From: Pantoea sp. RIT-PI-b
GTDB taxonomy: Bacteria; Pseudomonadota; Gammaproteobacteria; Enterobacterales; Enterobacteriaceae
Direction of reading: 5' to 3'
Length of the DNA: 64,000 bases
Assembly (NCBI RefSeq): GCF_001187905.1
Contig: NZ_LGIS01000012.1
Coordinates: 186,001-250,000, forward strand
The translations under genes were made by a program, and so were the position numbers. Shown piece after piece: positions 39,378 to 49,971 of the stretch (position 1 is the stretch's first letter; each line of letters opens with the position of its first letter). The notes under the pieces were generated by a model, which was not told the DNA's origin, made no database searches, and saw only the letters and a program-made list of their open reading frames with translations.

Positions 39378-39794
39378 ATGAACATCAGCGATGTGGCAAA
39401 AAAAACCGGACTCACCAGCAAAGCTATTCGTTTCTATGAAGAGAAGGGCGTGGTGACGCCGCCATCACGCAGTGATAATGGTTATCGCTATTACGCGGCG
39501 CATCATATTGATGAACTGAATCTGCTGCGCCAGGCGCGTCAGGTGGGGTTTACGCTGGAAGAGTGTCGGGAACTGGTGACGCTGTTCAACAATCCTGCAC
39601 GGCACAGCGCGGATGTTAAAGCGCGCACCTTGCAGAAAGCCGATGAGATTGCCGCACATATCGAAGAGTTACACGTAATGCGTGCGCGCTTGCTGGAACT
39701 GGCAGAAGCCTGCCCGGGCGATGACAGCGCGGAGTGCCCAATCATCAATCACCTGGCCGGATGCTGCCATCACGCGGATGGCAAGCGCGGCTGA
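39378..39794 (+). CDS. cueR: CueR, Cu(I)-responsive MerR-type activator
   Basis: 138 residues, [20 protein letters not shown]. The metal loop has CPGDDSAEC (Cys112 and Cys120 by family numbering) and the CCHH end is kept. It activates copA and cueO with Cu(I)/Ag(I). ATG at 39378 matches relatives; a GTG two codons earlier is less likely. The 3' end overlaps convergent ybbJ by 25 bp. Confidence 0.96.
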   Translation: MNISDVAKKTGLTSKAIRFYEEKGVVTPPSRSDNGYRYYAAHHIDELNLLRQARQVGFTLEECRELVTLFNNPARHSADVKARTLQKADEIAAHIEELHVMRARLLELAEACPGDDSAECPIINHLAGCCHHADGKRG

Positions 39795-40231
39795 ATCATT
39801 AGCGTAATGCCGACAACGCCGGTCACAATCACCTGCGTGCCCGCCGGCAGATCGCTATCCGCCTGCACGCGCCAGCTGCTGTCGCCAATACGTACATGAC
39901 CGAGGCCGTTTTTTAGCGCGTTATCCAGCGTCAGTTGCATGCCCATCAACTGGCTGCCGCGCTGATTAAGCGTGTTGGCTTCCTGTGACGATTCGCGATA
40001 GCGCATCCAGCGATACCAGAAGAACGCGCTGAGCAGCGTCATCACCGCAAACATTATGCCCTGGCTGGTCCATGAGATAGGAAAGAGCCACTCAATCAGC
40101 GCCACCGCCACTGCCGCCAGGCCACTCCACAGCAGATAACCGCTGGTGCCGAGCATTTCGGCGGCCAATAGCAGGCCGCCCAATGTCAGCCAAAACCAGT
40201 GTGGATGCGCAATCAGCTCCATCAAAATCAT
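39770..40231 (-). CDS. ybbJ: YbbJ, NfeD-like membrane protein
   Basis: 153 residues: N-terminal helices ([21 protein letters not shown]) and a C-terminal OB-fold domain ([15 protein letters not shown]). NfeD proteins pair with SPFH proteins, here QmcA, whose stop overlaps this start (ATGA). Role unclear, probably membrane-domain organisation. Confidence 0.92.
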   Translation of the reverse strand: MILMELIAHPHWFWLTLGGLLLAAEMLGTSGYLLWSGLAAVAVALIEWLFPISWTSQGIMFAVMTLLSAFFWYRWMRYRESSQEANTLNQRGSQLMGMQLTLDNALKNGLGHVRIGDSSWRVQADSDLPAGTQVIVTGVVGITLMIQPRLPSA

Positions 40232-41142
40232 GGTCTGCGCTCCGTACGGCTCTCCTTCAGCAATTCACTGATACCGGCAATCGAACCGAGCAGGCTGCTG
40301 GCATCCAGCGGCATCATCACGACTTTGCTGTTATTGGCTTCGCCGATTTTTTGCAGTGCGTCGGTGTATTTCTGCGCCACAAAGTAGTTCACCGCCTGAA
40401 TATCCCCAGCGGCTATCGCATCGGATACCATGCGTGTCGCCGTGGCTTCCGCTTCAGCCTGACGTTCGCGCGCTTCGGCTTGCAGGAAGGCAGAGGTTCT
40501 CTCACCTTCCGCTTTAAGGATCTGAGACTGCTTATCACCTTCGGCACGCAATATCGCTGCCTGACGTACGCCTTCGGCGGCGAGAATGTCGGCGCGTTTG
40601 GTACGTTCCGCCTTCATCTGGGCATTCATTGCTGCAATGAGTTCCTGCGGTGGGCGCACGTCACGAATTTCGATGCGAGTGATTTTCACGCCCCATGGAT
40701 TGGTGGCTTCATCGACGATATGCAGCAGACGCGTGTTGATGTTATCGCGCTGCGACAGCATCTCATCCAACTCCATGCTACCGAGCACAGTGCGGATATT
40801 AGTCATCGTCAGATTCAAAATGGAGAGTTCAAGGTTGCTGACTTCATAGGCGGCACGCGCCGGATCGACAACCTGAATAAAGCACACCGCATCAATGGTG
40901 ACGTTGGCGTTGTCTTTAGAGATGATTTCCTGCGAGGGGATATCAAGCACCTGTTCCATCATATTGATTTTGCGACCAACACGATCCATGAACGGCACGA
41001 GAAGATTGAGGCCAGGCGCCAGAGTTTTGGTGTAGCGGCCAAAACGTTCTACTGTCCACTGATAGCCTTGTGGAACAATTTTTACGCCAGCCCACACGGT
41101 AACAAGTGCGAGCACAATGAGGACGGGAATGACCGTTAACAT
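40228..41142 (-). CDS. qmcA: QmcA, SPFH (stomatin-like) membrane protein
   Basis: 304 residues: one N-terminal membrane helix, an SPFH/Band-7 domain ([19 protein letters not shown]) and a long Ala/Glu-rich coiled coil (about 180-245). In E. coli it links to FtsH/HflKC quality control and membrane stress. The fetAB (ybbLM) genes that follow qmcA in E. coli are absent. Confidence 0.95.
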   Translation of the reverse strand: MLTVIPVLIVLALVTVWAGVKIVPQGYQWTVERFGRYTKTLAPGLNLLVPFMDRVGRKINMMEQVLDIPSQEIISKDNANVTIDAVCFIQVVDPARAAYEVSNLELSILNLTMTNIRTVLGSMELDEMLSQRDNINTRLLHIVDEATNPWGVKITRIEIRDVRPPQELIAAMNAQMKAERTKRADILAAEGVRQAAILRAEGDKQSQILKAEGERTSAFLQAEARERQAEAEATATRMVSDAIAAGDIQAVNYFVAQKYTDALQKIGEANNSKVVMMPLDASSLLGSIAGISELLKESRTERRP

Positions 41143-41205
41143 ATAACCTCCTGGCTGTCAGATTATCGGGCCGAGTCGTTCGGCCCGTTTAACGCGCGGT
41201 ACCGA

Positions 41206-42060
41206 TCAGTACAGCAGCGAGTAAAGCTGGCGGCGATAGCGGGCGGCGAGGGTATCGCCAGTGCCGAGTGCGGCCAAAATCTCCTGGAACATCTTGCGCA
41301 CCTGGCCATCACCCGCACTGAGATCGCTTTTCAGGAAACCGAACAACAGCTCTAACGCTTCTTCGTTGCGGCCAACCTGATGCAGCTGTAACGACAGTTT
41401 AGCAGCCAGCTCAGCATTGGTCGGTTCGCCGGCCAGTTGCTCCTGCAACAGCTGAATTTCTGGCGTATCGGCGGCCTGTTTCAGCAGCTCGATTTGCGAG
41501 ATCAGGCTTTGATAACGCGTGTCCTGATCCTGCAACGGCACCTTATCCAACACTGTTTCCGCTTCGTCGCTGCGATTAAGGGTGATCAGCACTTCCGCCA
41601 GCAGGAAACCGATTTCGCTGCTTTGATTGCTCAGCTGCCAGGTATCTTTCAGCAGCGGCAGAGCGTCAAGCGGTTTACCTTCGTGCATCAGCTGCATGGC
41701 TTGCTGCGCCTTTACTTCTTCTTCACGCGGCAACACCTTTTGCAGCAGGGCGCGAATCGCCTCTTCGGGTTGTGGGCCCTGGAAGCCGTCCACCGGCTGA
41801 CCGTTCTGGAAAAGATAAACGGTTGGGATGGAGCGCAGACCAAACTGCGATGCCACCATCTGCTCTTTATCACAATCCAGCTTCGCCAAAATAAACTGAC
41901 CGGCATACTCCTGCGCCAGGCGATCCAGCACCGGCGTCAATTCCTGACAATGCTGACTGCGTTCGGACCAGAAATAGAACAGCACCGGCAGCTGCATCGA
42001 CTGCTCTAAGGTCTGTTGCAGATTGGATTCGTTGATGTCGATAATCAAAGCGTGTGACAT
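41206..42060 (-). CDS. cnoX: CnoX (YbbN), thioredoxin-fold chaperedoxin
   Basis: 284 residues: an N-terminal thioredoxin domain with SQHC at the active site (residues 35-38; Ser instead of the first Cys, as in E. coli CnoX), then a TPR region. It protects proteins from hypochlorous acid and passes them to DnaK and GroEL. 79 bp separate it from ybbO. Confidence 0.95.
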   Translation of the reverse strand: MSHALIIDINESNLQQTLEQSMQLPVLFYFWSERSQHCQELTPVLDRLAQEYAGQFILAKLDCDKEQMVASQFGLRSIPTVYLFQNGQPVDGFQGPQPEEAIRALLQKVLPREEEVKAQQAMQLMHEGKPLDALPLLKDTWQLSNQSSEIGFLLAEVLITLNRSDEAETVLDKVPLQDQDTRYQSLISQIELLKQAADTPEIQLLQEQLAGEPTNAELAAKLSLQLHQVGRNEEALELLFGFLKSDLSAGDGQVRKMFQEILAALGTGDTLAARYRRQLYSLLY

Positions 42061-42139
42061 GAATACGTCTCTTTGCAGAAAGTGTGTTGAGGATATGGGG
42101 GCAAGCTGCCCAGGTTCAAGCTCGATTCTGACTTGCAGC

Positions 42140-42913
42140 TTAGTTGCTGCGCAAAATGCGATCCAGTATCCAACCTGGCAGCAGGCGTTTCAGCAGGCTC
42201 ATCGCCCAGGCGACCAGCGTCACCGGATAACGCAACCGCGGATGTTTGCTCTCTAACGCGTGACGCAGTTTCGGCAGAATCGCTTCCGGCGGCAGAGTAA
42301 AACGCGCGGCGATACCGGGATTGCGCACCGGTTTATCCTGTTCACCCTGATGCACGTTATCGGTGAAACGCGTGCTGATGGGGCCCGGTTCAATCAGGCT
42401 GACGCGCACGCCGGACTCGCGCACTTCAAGACGCAGCGCATCGCTCCAGGCTTCCAGCGCCCATTTGCTGGCGGCATACGCGCCACGGCCTGGCGTAGAG
42501 ATCAATCCCAGCACCGAACTGGTATTGACGATGCGGCCATTGCCGCTGGCCTGCAGCGCCGGTAGCAGGCGCATCGTCAGTTGATGGGTGCCAAACAGAT
42601 TGGTGGAAAACTGCTTTTCCAGCTGCTGACGCGACACGCTGCTCAGCGGCCCATATTGACCAAAACCGCCGTTATTAAACAGCGCGTGCAGGCGATGATC
42701 GGTGAGCTCCAGCACGCGGTCGGCGGCGGCATCAACGCTGGCGGCATCATCGAGATCCAGCTGCACGCCAATAAATCCCAGCGCTTCCATGCGCGCCACA
42801 TCGTCCGCGCGACGACAAGCGGCCAGCACGCGATAGCCGCGTGACAAAAGATCGTTAGCGGCGACCAAACCAATGCCGCTGGAGCAGCCGGTGATGAGAA
42901 TTGTTTTTTGCAT
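42140..42913 (-). CDS. ybbO: YbbO, SDR-family oxidoreductase
   Basis: 257 residues, classical short-chain dehydrogenase: nucleotide motif [14 protein letters not shown], Ser near VNTSSVLG, and catalytic YAASKWAL. E. coli YbbO is an NADP-dependent aldehyde reductase. The C-terminus has a hydrophobic stretch. It is downstream of tesA in the same direction (31-bp gap). Confidence 0.93.
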   Translation of the reverse strand: MQKTILITGCSSGIGLVAANDLLSRGYRVLAACRRADDVARMEALGFIGVQLDLDDAASVDAAADRVLELTDHRLHALFNNGGFGQYGPLSSVSRQQLEKQFSTNLFGTHQLTMRLLPALQASGNGRIVNTSSVLGLISTPGRGAYAASKWALEAWSDALRLEVRESGVRVSLIEPGPISTRFTDNVHQGEQDKPVRNPGIAARFTLPPEAILPKLRHALESKHPRLRYPVTLVAWAMSLLKRLLPGWILDRILRSN

Positions 42914-42944
42914 TTCTTTACCCGTTAAAAATCACACGCCTGCA

Positions 42945-43571
42945 TTAATCATGCTTTACTAGCGGAGCCAGTTCGGTCGCCATCAGGTTGGCGATAAACG
43001 GCTGAGCATCCGGATTGGGGTGAATTCCATCCTGCTGCATCCACTCCGGCTTCAGGTAGACCTGCTCCATAAAGAAGGGCACCAGAGGAATGTCGTACTG
43101 CTGTGCCAGGCGCGGATAGATAGCGCTAAACGCCTCCGTATAACGACGCCCATAATTGGCGGGCAGACGAATCTGCATCAGAAGCGGCTGCGCTTTAGCG
43201 GCTTTCACTTCGTCGATCACTTTGGTTAGATCGTCAGCGATGTTCTGCGGTGGAAAGCCGCGCAGGCCATCGTTACCGCCCAATTCGATTAACACCCAGC
43301 GGGGCTGATGCTGTTTTAATAGGCTCGGTAAACGCGCCAGCCCTTGTCCTGCGGTATCACCGCTGATGCTGGCGTTGACGACTTTGGGCTGCTGTTGCCA
43401 CTCTTTATTCAGCAAACTTGGCCACGCCGCCGTAGCCGACATGCGATATCCGGCGCTCAGGCTGTCGCCCAACACCAGCAACGTGTCGGCGGCGGCAAAT
43501 CGGGACACCAGCAGAAGCAATAACAACAGGAAGGGATAATGCCAGCGGAAAACATTGTTGCAGTTCATCAT
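42945..43571 (-). CDS. tesA: TesA, periplasmic multifunctional thioesterase I / lysophospholipase
   Basis: 208 residues, the E. coli length. The signal peptide (FLLLLLLLVSRFAAA) is followed by the GDSL motif LGDSLSAGY, GGNDGLRG, and the catalytic Asp/His pair in DGIHPN. It hydrolyses acyl-CoA, lysophospholipids and esters. ATGs at 43571 and 43568 are adjacent (MMNCNN). Its first 33 bp overlap the divergent ybbA. Confidence 0.96.
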   Translation of the reverse strand: MMNCNNVFRWHYPFLLLLLLLVSRFAAADTLLVLGDSLSAGYRMSATAAWPSLLNKEWQQQPKVVNASISGDTAGQGLARLPSLLKQHQPRWVLIELGGNDGLRGFPPQNIADDLTKVIDEVKAAKAQPLLMQIRLPANYGRRYTEAFSAIYPRLAQQYDIPLVPFFMEQVYLKPEWMQQDGIHPNPDAQPFIANLMATELAPLVKHD

Positions 43572-44225
43572 CTTACTAAGTCCGTCGGTCAGGGGGAGCA
43601 TCAGCTGACCATCCTTACCGGAGTTGAGCTGGTTGTCAAACCAGCTGAGACCATCGCCTTGATTGGCGAGTCCGGCTCGGGCAAGTCCACGCTGCTCGGC
43701 ATTCTGGCGGGCCTGGACGATGGCAGCAGCGGCGAAGTGCATCTGCTCGGTCAGCCGCTGCACAGGATGAACGAGGAGCAACGTGCTGCGCTGCGCGCGC
43801 GTGAAGTCGGCTTTGTTTTTCAATCCTTTATGCTGGTGCCAACGCTCAACGCGCTGGAAAATGTGCAGCTGCCCGCGCTGCTGCGCGGCGACAGCGATCG
43901 CGAAAGCCGCAGCCAGGCGGTGGAGCTGCTGACGGTGCTGGGCCTGAAAGATCGTCTGCACCATCTGCCTGCGCAGCTCTCCGGCGGCGAGCAGCAGCGT
44001 GTGGCGCTGGCGCGCGCCTTTAGTGGTCGTCCCGGCCTGCTGTTTGCCGATGAGCCGACGGGCAATCTTGACCGCAAAACCGGCGATCGCATCGCCGATC
44101 TACTGTTCTCACTCAACCGCGATTTTGCCACCACGCTGATTTTGGTGACGCACGATGAGCAACTGGCAGCGCGCTGCGACCGCCGCTTGCGGCTACGTGA
44201 CGGCAAGCTGTGGGAGGAGACATGA
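43539..44225 (+). CDS. ybbA: YbbA, ABC transporter ATPase (MacB-like, YbbAP)
   Basis: 228 residues, LolD/MacB-type ATPase: Walker A GESGSGKST, signature LSGGEQQRVALARAF, Walker B GLLFADEPTGNLD. It works with YbbP as a mechanotransmission-type ABC complex. The pairing with TesA is conserved, and YbbAP-TesA has been proposed to extract and hydrolyse hydrophobic compounds. It overlaps tesA at the 5' end and ybbP at the 3' end. Confidence 0.95.
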   Translation: MPAENIVAVHHLTKSVGQGEHQLTILTGVELVVKPAETIALIGESGSGKSTLLGILAGLDDGSSGEVHLLGQPLHRMNEEQRAALRAREVGFVFQSFMLVPTLNALENVQLPALLRGDSDRESRSQAVELLTVLGLKDRLHHLPAQLSGGEQQRVALARAFSGRPGLLFADEPTGNLDRKTGDRIADLLFSLNRDFATTLILVTHDEQLAARCDRRLRLRDGKLWEET

Positions 44226-46639
44226 TTTGGCGCTGGTTCTGGCGCGAGTGGCGATCGCCCTCGCTGCTGATTGTCTGGCTGGCGCTGACCTTAGCGGTGG
44301 CGTGCGTGCTGGCGCTAGGTTCGATCAGCGATCGCATGGAAAAAGGCTTAAGCCAGCAGAGCCGCGACTTTATGGCCGGCGATCGTACGCTGCGCACCAC
44401 CTCGCCTGCACCGGACGCATGGCTGAATAAAGCGCGCGACGAGGGGCTATCGGTGAGTCGTCAGCTGAGCTTTATGACCATGACCTTCGCCCAAGAGACG
44501 CCGCAGTTGGCAGACGTTAAAGCCGTGGATGATGCCTATCCGATGTTTGGTACGCTGCAAACCCATCCGCCCGGCTTACGCCCGCAAGCGGGAACGGTGC
44601 TGGCCGCGCCGCGTTTGCTGGCGTTGCTGAACCTGAAAGTGGGCGACAACGTAGACGTTGGTGATACCACGCTGCGTATTGCCGGTGAAGTGATTCAGGA
44701 GCCGGATGGCGGTTTCAATCCGTTCCAGACCGCGCCGCGTCTGCTGATGAACCTGGCCGACGTGGAGAAAACCGGCGCGGTGCAGCCGGGCAGTCGCCTG
44801 AGCTGGCGCTATAAATTCTCCGGCGAACCGGCGCCGCTGGCGCGCTACGACAGTTGGATCGAGCCGCAGCTAAAAGCCGATCAGCGCTGGATTAGCGTCG
44901 AGAACTCCGAAGATGCATTAGGCCGCTCCATGCAGCGTGCGCAGCAATTTTTACTGCTCTCCGCGCTGTTGACGCTGATGCTGGCGATTGCCGCAGTGGC
45001 GGTAGCGATGAGCCATTACTGTCGCAGCCGCTACGATTTAGTCGCGGTGCTGAAAACCCTCGGCGCAACGCGCAAGGCGCTACAGCGCCTGATCATCGGC
45101 CAGTGGCTGGCAGTGCTGCTGCTGGCGGCAATAGTTGGCAGCGCATTAGGGCAGGGGATTGAAGTGATTCTGCTGCTGATGCTGAAACCGGTGCTGCCGG
45201 GCGCGCTGCCTGCGGCGAGCTTCTGGCCGTGGCTGTGGGCGATTGGCGCGATGTTTGTGATTTCGCTGCTGGTCGGTTTACGTCCTTACCGCTTGCTGAT
45301 GGCGACGCAACCGCTGCGCGTATTGCGTCGGGATGCCGTGGCCAACGTTTGGCCGTTGCGCTTTTATCTGCCCGCGATGGCGTTGGTAGTGATGGGATTG
45401 TTGGCGCTGCTGATGGGCGGCAGCAAAATGCTGTGGGCGCTGCTGGCCGGCGTGGTGATGCTGGCGCTGCTTCTGGCACTTCTCGGTTGGGGCACGCTGC
45501 TGCTGCTGCGTAAGCTGGTGGTGCGCAATCTGGCACTGCGCCTGGCGATCAACCGTCTGCTGCGCCAACCGGCGATGACGCTCAGCCAGCTGGCGGCGTT
45601 TTCGCTCTCATTCATGCTGCTGGCGCTGCTGCTGGTGATGCGCGGCGATCTGCTAGATCGCTGGCAACAGCAACTGCCGCCGGACAGCCCGAACTATTTC
45701 CTGCTGAACATCACCAAAGAGCAGGTGCCACAGGTTAGTGATTTTCTGACCGGGCATCACCTCAAGCCGGAAACGTTCTACCCGATCGTGCGCGCACGTC
45801 TGACCGAGCTGAACGGCAAAGAGGCCGATCCGAAGCTGGATAACGCGCTCAATCGCGAGCTCAATCTAACGTGGCAGGCGGAGCGTCCGGATCACAATCC
45901 GCTGATTGCCGGCAGCTGGCCGCCAAAAACCGGTGAAGTCTCAATGGAAGTGGAGCTGGCGGATCGTCTCGGCGTGAAGCTCGGCGATAGCTTAACTTTC
46001 AGCGGCGATACCCAGCAGTTCAGCGCCAAAATCACCAGCTTGCGTAAGGTCGATTGGGAAAGTTTGCGTCCGAACTTCTTCTTTATCTTCCCGCCGGGTG
46101 CGCTCGATCAACAGCCGCAAACCTGGCTGACCAGCTTCCGCATGGAGAGCAATCCTGCGCTGCTGGCGCAGCTTAATCGCGCGTTTCCGACGCTGAGCCT
46201 GCTGGATATTGGCAGCATGATGCGCCAAATCGGTCAGGTGCTGACGCAGGTAAGCCAGGCGCTGGAAGTGATGGTGGTGCTGGTCACGGTGTGCGGCGTG
46301 CTGCTATTGCTGGCACAGATTCAGGTCGGTATGCGTCAGCGCCGCCAGGAGCTGGTGGTGTATCGCACGCTCGGCGCCAGCAAACGGCTGCTGCGCGGCA
46401 CGCTGTGGTGCGAGTTTGCACTGCTTGGCGTGGTGTCGGGGATTGCTGCGGCTCTTGGCGCTGAAGCGGCGCTGTGGGGATTGCAGCGCAAGATCTTTGA
46501 TTTCCCCTGGCAGCCGGACTGGACCCTGTGGATCGTGTTGCCGATCGGTGGCGCATTGTTGCTCTCATTGTGCGGCGGCTGGTTAGGTATCAGGCTATTA
46601 AATCAGAAGGCGTTGTTCAGAAGTTTTAATGCCGGTTGA
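44222..46639 (+). CDS. ybbP: YbbP, FtsX/MacB-like permease
   Basis: 805 residues (E. coli 804). N-terminal helix, large periplasmic domain (about 40-250), two blocks of membrane helices (about 250-480 and 700-800) of the FtsX type, and a second periplasmic domain between. The ATG at 44222 overlaps the ybbA stop (ATGA). Partner of YbbA. The rhs locus that follows in E. coli is absent. Confidence 0.95.
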   Translation: MIWRWFWREWRSPSLLIVWLALTLAVACVLALGSISDRMEKGLSQQSRDFMAGDRTLRTTSPAPDAWLNKARDEGLSVSRQLSFMTMTFAQETPQLADVKAVDDAYPMFGTLQTHPPGLRPQAGTVLAAPRLLALLNLKVGDNVDVGDTTLRIAGEVIQEPDGGFNPFQTAPRLLMNLADVEKTGAVQPGSRLSWRYKFSGEPAPLARYDSWIEPQLKADQRWISVENSEDALGRSMQRAQQFLLLSALLTLMLAIAAVAVAMSHYCRSRYDLVAVLKTLGATRKALQRLIIGQWLAVLLLAAIVGSALGQGIEVILLLMLKPVLPGALPAASFWPWLWAIGAMFVISLLVGLRPYRLLMATQPLRVLRRDAVANVWPLRFYLPAMALVVMGLLALLMGGSKMLWALLAGVVMLALLLALLGWGTLLLLRKLVVRNLALRLAINRLLRQPAMTLSQLAAFSLSFMLLALLLVMRGDLLDRWQQQLPPDSPNYFLLNITKEQVPQVSDFLTGHHLKPETFYPIVRARLTELNGKEADPKLDNALNRELNLTWQAERPDHNPLIAGSWPPKTGEVSMEVELADRLGVKLGDSLTFSGDTQQFSAKITSLRKVDWESLRPNFFFIFPPGALDQQPQTWLTSFRMESNPALLAQLNRAFPTLSLLDIGSMMRQIGQVLTQVSQALEVMVVLVTVCGVLLLLAQIQVGMRQRRQELVVYRTLGASKRLLRGTLWCEFALLGVVSGIAAALGAEAALWGLQRKIFDFPWQPDWTLWIVLPIGGALLLSLCGGWLGIRLLNQKALFRSFNAG

Positions 46640-46710
46640 GTCTTAGATTTAAGTTCTGGTCTGCATGTGTCGACTCACAGCAGCAGACCAGACTTATTTA
46701 AGGCTCAAAC

Positions 46711-47454
46711 ATGTCGTCTCAACTCATCGTTAAATCCGTCGTTGAAATCGGGTGCTGTAAAGTGTGTCAGGGCGAAGCCTCACTGTATGGTGTCACCGAT
46801 TTTAATACTGCCTGTTATGCGCAAAATGCCAGTCGTTACGTGTATCCACTAACTGGTGTGCCGATTTATTACCATCAGTGCCAGCGCTGTGGTTTGGTGT
46901 ATACCCACGCGTTTGATGACTGGACGCCGGAAGATTATGCGCAGCATGTGTACAACGAAGGCTATGCTGAGTTTGATCCCAATTATGAGATCGAACGCCC
47001 GCGCAAAAACCGCGATCTAATTTTGGCTCTATTTAAAAAGTTTCATGGCAAAAAGATGCTGGATTACGGCGGCGGTACTGGCACGCTGGCGCGCTTAATG
47101 CAGGAAGTGGGCATTGATATGGTTGCCTGGGATCCGTTTGTGCCTGGTGACTATCCGCAATTAAACTCGTTTGAATTTATAACCTGTTTTGAAGTGTTTG
47201 AGCACACGCCTGATCCGCATAAAACGTTGGGGGAAGTGTCAGGCTTTTTGAAAAAGGGCGGGGTGTTTTTCTTCAGCACAGGCACCACGAATGAAGTGAG
47301 CCATTTGGGAATGAATGATTGGTATATCGCGCCACGCAATGGGCATATCACGATTTATTCGGAAGCATCGCTCAATGCGCTGTTTGAGGCGCATGGTTTC
47401 CAGATTACGCATCTCAATCGCTGGAGCCATGTGGCGATGAAGATGGTGGCGTAA
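46711..47454 (+). CDS. Class I SAM-dependent methyltransferase with an N-terminal zinc ribbon
   Basis: 247 residues. The N-terminus has two Cys pairs (CKVC, residues 16-19, and CQRC around 57-60, followed by GLV), forming a probable zinc ribbon. The methyltransferase domain begins with motif I LDYGGGTGTLARLM and ends with a C-terminal YSEASLNALFEAHGF. Methyltransf_23-type; substrate unknown. Slightly AT-richer than its neighbours and not in E. coli here, so it may have been acquired between ybbP and purK. Confidence 0.85.
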   Translation: MSSQLIVKSVVEIGCCKVCQGEASLYGVTDFNTACYAQNASRYVYPLTGVPIYYHQCQRCGLVYTHAFDDWTPEDYAQHVYNEGYAEFDPNYEIERPRKNRDLILALFKKFHGKKMLDYGGGTGTLARLMQEVGIDMVAWDPFVPGDYPQLNSFEFITCFEVFEHTPDPHKTLGEVSGFLKKGGVFFFSTGTTNEVSHLGMNDWYIAPRNGHITIYSEASLNALFEAHGFQITHLNRWSHVAMKMVA

Positions 47455-47477
47455 CGCTCGTCAGTTAAGCGAGAATC

Positions 47478-47545
47478 GGTCACCATGAATGGCGACCCTA
47501 CATTTACAGAGCTGGGTTTTCGTAGGGTCGCCATTTATGGCGACC
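47478..47545. repeat. Inverted pair of GTAG-headed palindromes
   Basis: A reversed copy (47478-47501) and a forward copy (47522-47545) of GTAG plus GGTCGCCATTYATGGCGACC, 20 bp apart. The genes on both sides converge here. Confidence 0.9.
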
Positions 47546-47552
47546 TGGTGAC

Positions 47553-48617
47553 TCAAAGCTTCTCCACCGCCCACGCAATCCCGCTCGCATACTCTGCCGG
47601 TAGCAGCGGCACCAGCGCATTTAAGGCTTCCGCCAACCGCGCGTGATCGCTATCGGTCAGATTCAGATGCCCCACCTTGCGGCCAGCGCGCACCTCTTTG
47701 TCATACCAATGCAGATGCACCAGCGGTTGTTGCAGCCACGCCAGATTCACATCGGTGCCGATCAGGTTCACCATCACCGACGGCGCAAACATCACCGGTT
47801 GCGGCAGCGGCAAGCCGAGCACGGCGCGCAGATGCAGCTCAAACTGGCTGATGGACGCGCCATTTTGCGTCCAGTGACCGCTGTTGTGCACGCGCGGGGC
47901 CAGTTCGTTGATCAGCAAACCGGCTGGCGTAATGAAACACTCCATCGCCATCACGCCGACGTAGTTCAGCTCATGCATGATGGCGCTGAGCATCGCTTCC
48001 GCCTGCTGTTGCTGCGCGGCATCAGCCTGCGGGAAGGCGACGCTGGTGCGCAGAATGCCGTCCTGATGCAGGTTGTGCGTCAGCGGATAAAACACCGTGC
48101 TGCCATCGTGGCCGCGCGCACCGACCAGCGACACTTCACCGCTGAAGTTAATGCCTTGCTCAACGATGCATTCGCCGTAGCACTCATCCGGCAGCGCATC
48201 GGTTTCATTGGCGCGCAACCGCCACTGTCCGCGGCCGTCATAGCCGCCGGTACGACGCTTCACAATCGCCAGCTCGCCCAGCGAGCTGAACACCTGCGAC
48301 CACTCGGCTTTATCCGCCAGCAGCTGCCACGGCGCGGTGGCGAGGTTTAACTGATCCAGCAGCTGTTTTTGCGTCAGACGATCGGCCAGACGCGGGAAAA
48401 TATCGCGATTCACAAACGCCGGATGGCTCGCCAGTTCGCGGGTTAACGCGGTTTCTGGCCAGCGTTCGATCTCGGCGGTAATCACGCTTTCGGCGATCGG
48501 CAGCGCAGAGGGTTCTGCATCCAACCCGACCGGATAGACCGCGATGCCGAGCGGTTCACCCGCCTGACGCAGCATGCGGCCTAACTGACCGTTTCCTAAT
48601 ACGCAAACCGGCTTCAT
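47553..48617 (-). CDS. purK: PurK, N5-carboxyaminoimidazole ribonucleotide synthetase
   Basis: 354 residues, ATP-grasp enzyme: N-terminal [17 protein letters not shown], central [13 protein letters not shown], and metal site [26 protein letters not shown]. It carboxylates AIR with bicarbonate and ATP in purine synthesis. The start overlaps the purE stop (ATGA), so the two are co-translated. Confidence 0.97.
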   Translation of the reverse strand: MKPVCVLGNGQLGRMLRQAGEPLGIAVYPVGLDAEPSALPIAESVITAEIERWPETALTRELASHPAFVNRDIFPRLADRLTQKQLLDQLNLATAPWQLLADKAEWSQVFSSLGELAIVKRRTGGYDGRGQWRLRANETDALPDECYGECIVEQGINFSGEVSLVGARGHDGSTVFYPLTHNLHQDGILRTSVAFPQADAAQQQQAEAMLSAIMHELNYVGVMAMECFITPAGLLINELAPRVHNSGHWTQNGASISQFELHLRAVLGLPLPQPVMFAPSVMVNLIGTDVNLAWLQQPLVHLHWYDKEVRAGRKVGHLNLTDSDHARLAEALNALVPLLPAEYASGIAWAVEKL

Positions 48618-49123
48618 GCGTCCTCCCGCGGATCCGGGTTGTTCAGCACTTCATCGGTCTGCGTTTGACGCCAGTTGGCGATACGCGCGGACAGCGCGCT
48701 GTCGTGAATCGCCAGAATCTGCGCCGCCAGCAGGGCAGCGTTGGCGGCACCGGCTTTACCAATCGCCAGCGTTCCCACTGGAATGCCGCGCGGCATCTGC
48801 ACGATGGAGTAGAGGCTATCGACGCCGCTCAGCGCGGCGCTTTGCACCGGCACGCCCAGCACCGGCACCAGCGTTTTGGCGGCCAGCATGCCCGGCAAAT
48901 GGGCTGCACCGCCGGCACCGGCGATAATCACCTGAAAACCGTTGTCGGCGGCGGTTTCCGCGAAGCTGAACAGTTTGTCGGGTGTACGGTGAGCTGAGAC
49001 CACTTCAACGTGGAAGGGCACATCCAGGCTGTTAAGAATTTCCTCGGCGAACTGCATGGTAGCCCAGTCACTTTTAGAACCCATGACAATGGCGATACGG
49101 GCCGGGGTGGCGTTGGATGACAT
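48614..49123 (-). CDS. purE: PurE, N5-CAIR mutase
   Basis: 169 residues, [10 protein letters not shown] near the N-terminus, VVSAHRTPD, and [11 protein letters not shown]: the class I PurE motifs. It rearranges N5-CAIR to CAIR. First gene of purEK, with a PurR operator upstream. Confidence 0.97.
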   Translation of the reverse strand: MSSNATPARIAIVMGSKSDWATMQFAEEILNSLDVPFHVEVVSAHRTPDKLFSFAETAADNGFQVIIAGAGGAAHLPGMLAAKTLVPVLGVPVQSAALSGVDSLYSIVQMPRGIPVGTLAIGKAGAANAALLAAQILAIHDSALSARIANWRQTQTDEVLNNPDPREDA

Positions 49124-49208
49124 GCGGTCAACTCCTGTGAATATGCAAACGAACCTGGCCGGGCGGGCAGGCGAAGAAGGGCACAGAGAATAGCATGAGA
49201 TGGCAGCA

Positions 49209-49224
49209 AGGAAAACGGTTGCGT
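49209..49224 (-). promoter_or_regulatory. PurR operator of purEK
   Basis: On the minus strand ACGCAACCGTTTTCCT, identical as far as I recall to the E. coli purE PurR operator. It is 85 bp upstream of the purE start, so hypoxanthine/guanine should repress the operon. Confidence 0.88.
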
Positions 49225-49254
49225 AGGCGGAAAACGGGCATTTACGCCCGGATG

Positions 49255-49971
49255 TCAGAAGGGAAATTCGATCAGGCTTACGCCGCTGGCATCAAGCTGA
49301 ATCATCGAGCCATGCTCATGCCAGGCACCGAGCACCGCGCGCTGAGCATTTTCGCCGTGCAGCGAGAACGGATGAATCGCCGGGCGATGCGTGTGGCCGT
49401 GAATCAGTATCTGCAGCTTGTGGCGCATCATCGCATCCTCAACGGCGTGCTGATTGACGTCCATAATGCTGACCGACTTGTGCTGATTGGCCTGTTTGCT
49501 GCCATTACGCATGCGCGCGGCAATGCGCATGCGCAGGCGCAGCGGCAAAGCAAGGAACAGACGCTGCAACCAGCGCTGATGCACTTTGGCGCGAAAACGC
49601 TGATAACCTTCATCGTCGGTGCACAGGGTGTCGCCGTGCATGATTAATACGCGATGTCCGTACAGATCCAACACCTGCTCTTCCGGCAGCAGCGTCATGC
49701 CAGAAGCCCGCGCAAAGCGCTGGCCGAGCAGGAAGTCGCGATTACCGTGAATGAAGAATTTCGGTACCGGCAGCGCCTTAAGCACCGCAGCAATTTGCTG
49801 ATGCAGTGGATTCGGATCGTCGTCGCCGATCCAGGCTTCAAACAGATCGCCAAGGATGTAAAGCGCATCGCACGAACGCGCTTCACCCTGCAAAAAATGC
49901 AGAAAACCGGCAGTAATTGCCGGTTCTTCATTGCACAGATGCAGATCTGCGATAAACAGCGTGCGCGACAT
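49255..49971 (-). CDS. lpxH: LpxH, UDP-2,3-diacylglucosamine pyrophosphatase
   Basis: 238 residues, calcineurin-type phosphoesterase with motifs [30 protein letters not shown] and HGHTHRP. It cleaves UDP-2,3-diacylglucosamine to lipid X in lipid A synthesis at the inner membrane surface. The start overlaps the ppiB stop by one base (TAATG). Confidence 0.97.
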   Translation of the reverse strand: MSRTLFIADLHLCNEEPAITAGFLHFLQGEARSCDALYILGDLFEAWIGDDDPNPLHQQIAAVLKALPVPKFFIHGNRDFLLGQRFARASGMTLLPEEQVLDLYGHRVLIMHGDTLCTDDEGYQRFRAKVHQRWLQRLFLALPLRLRMRIAARMRNGSKQANQHKSVSIMDVNQHAVEDAMMRHKLQILIHGHTHRPAIHPFSLHGENAQRAVLGAWHEHGSMIQLDASGVSLIEFPF

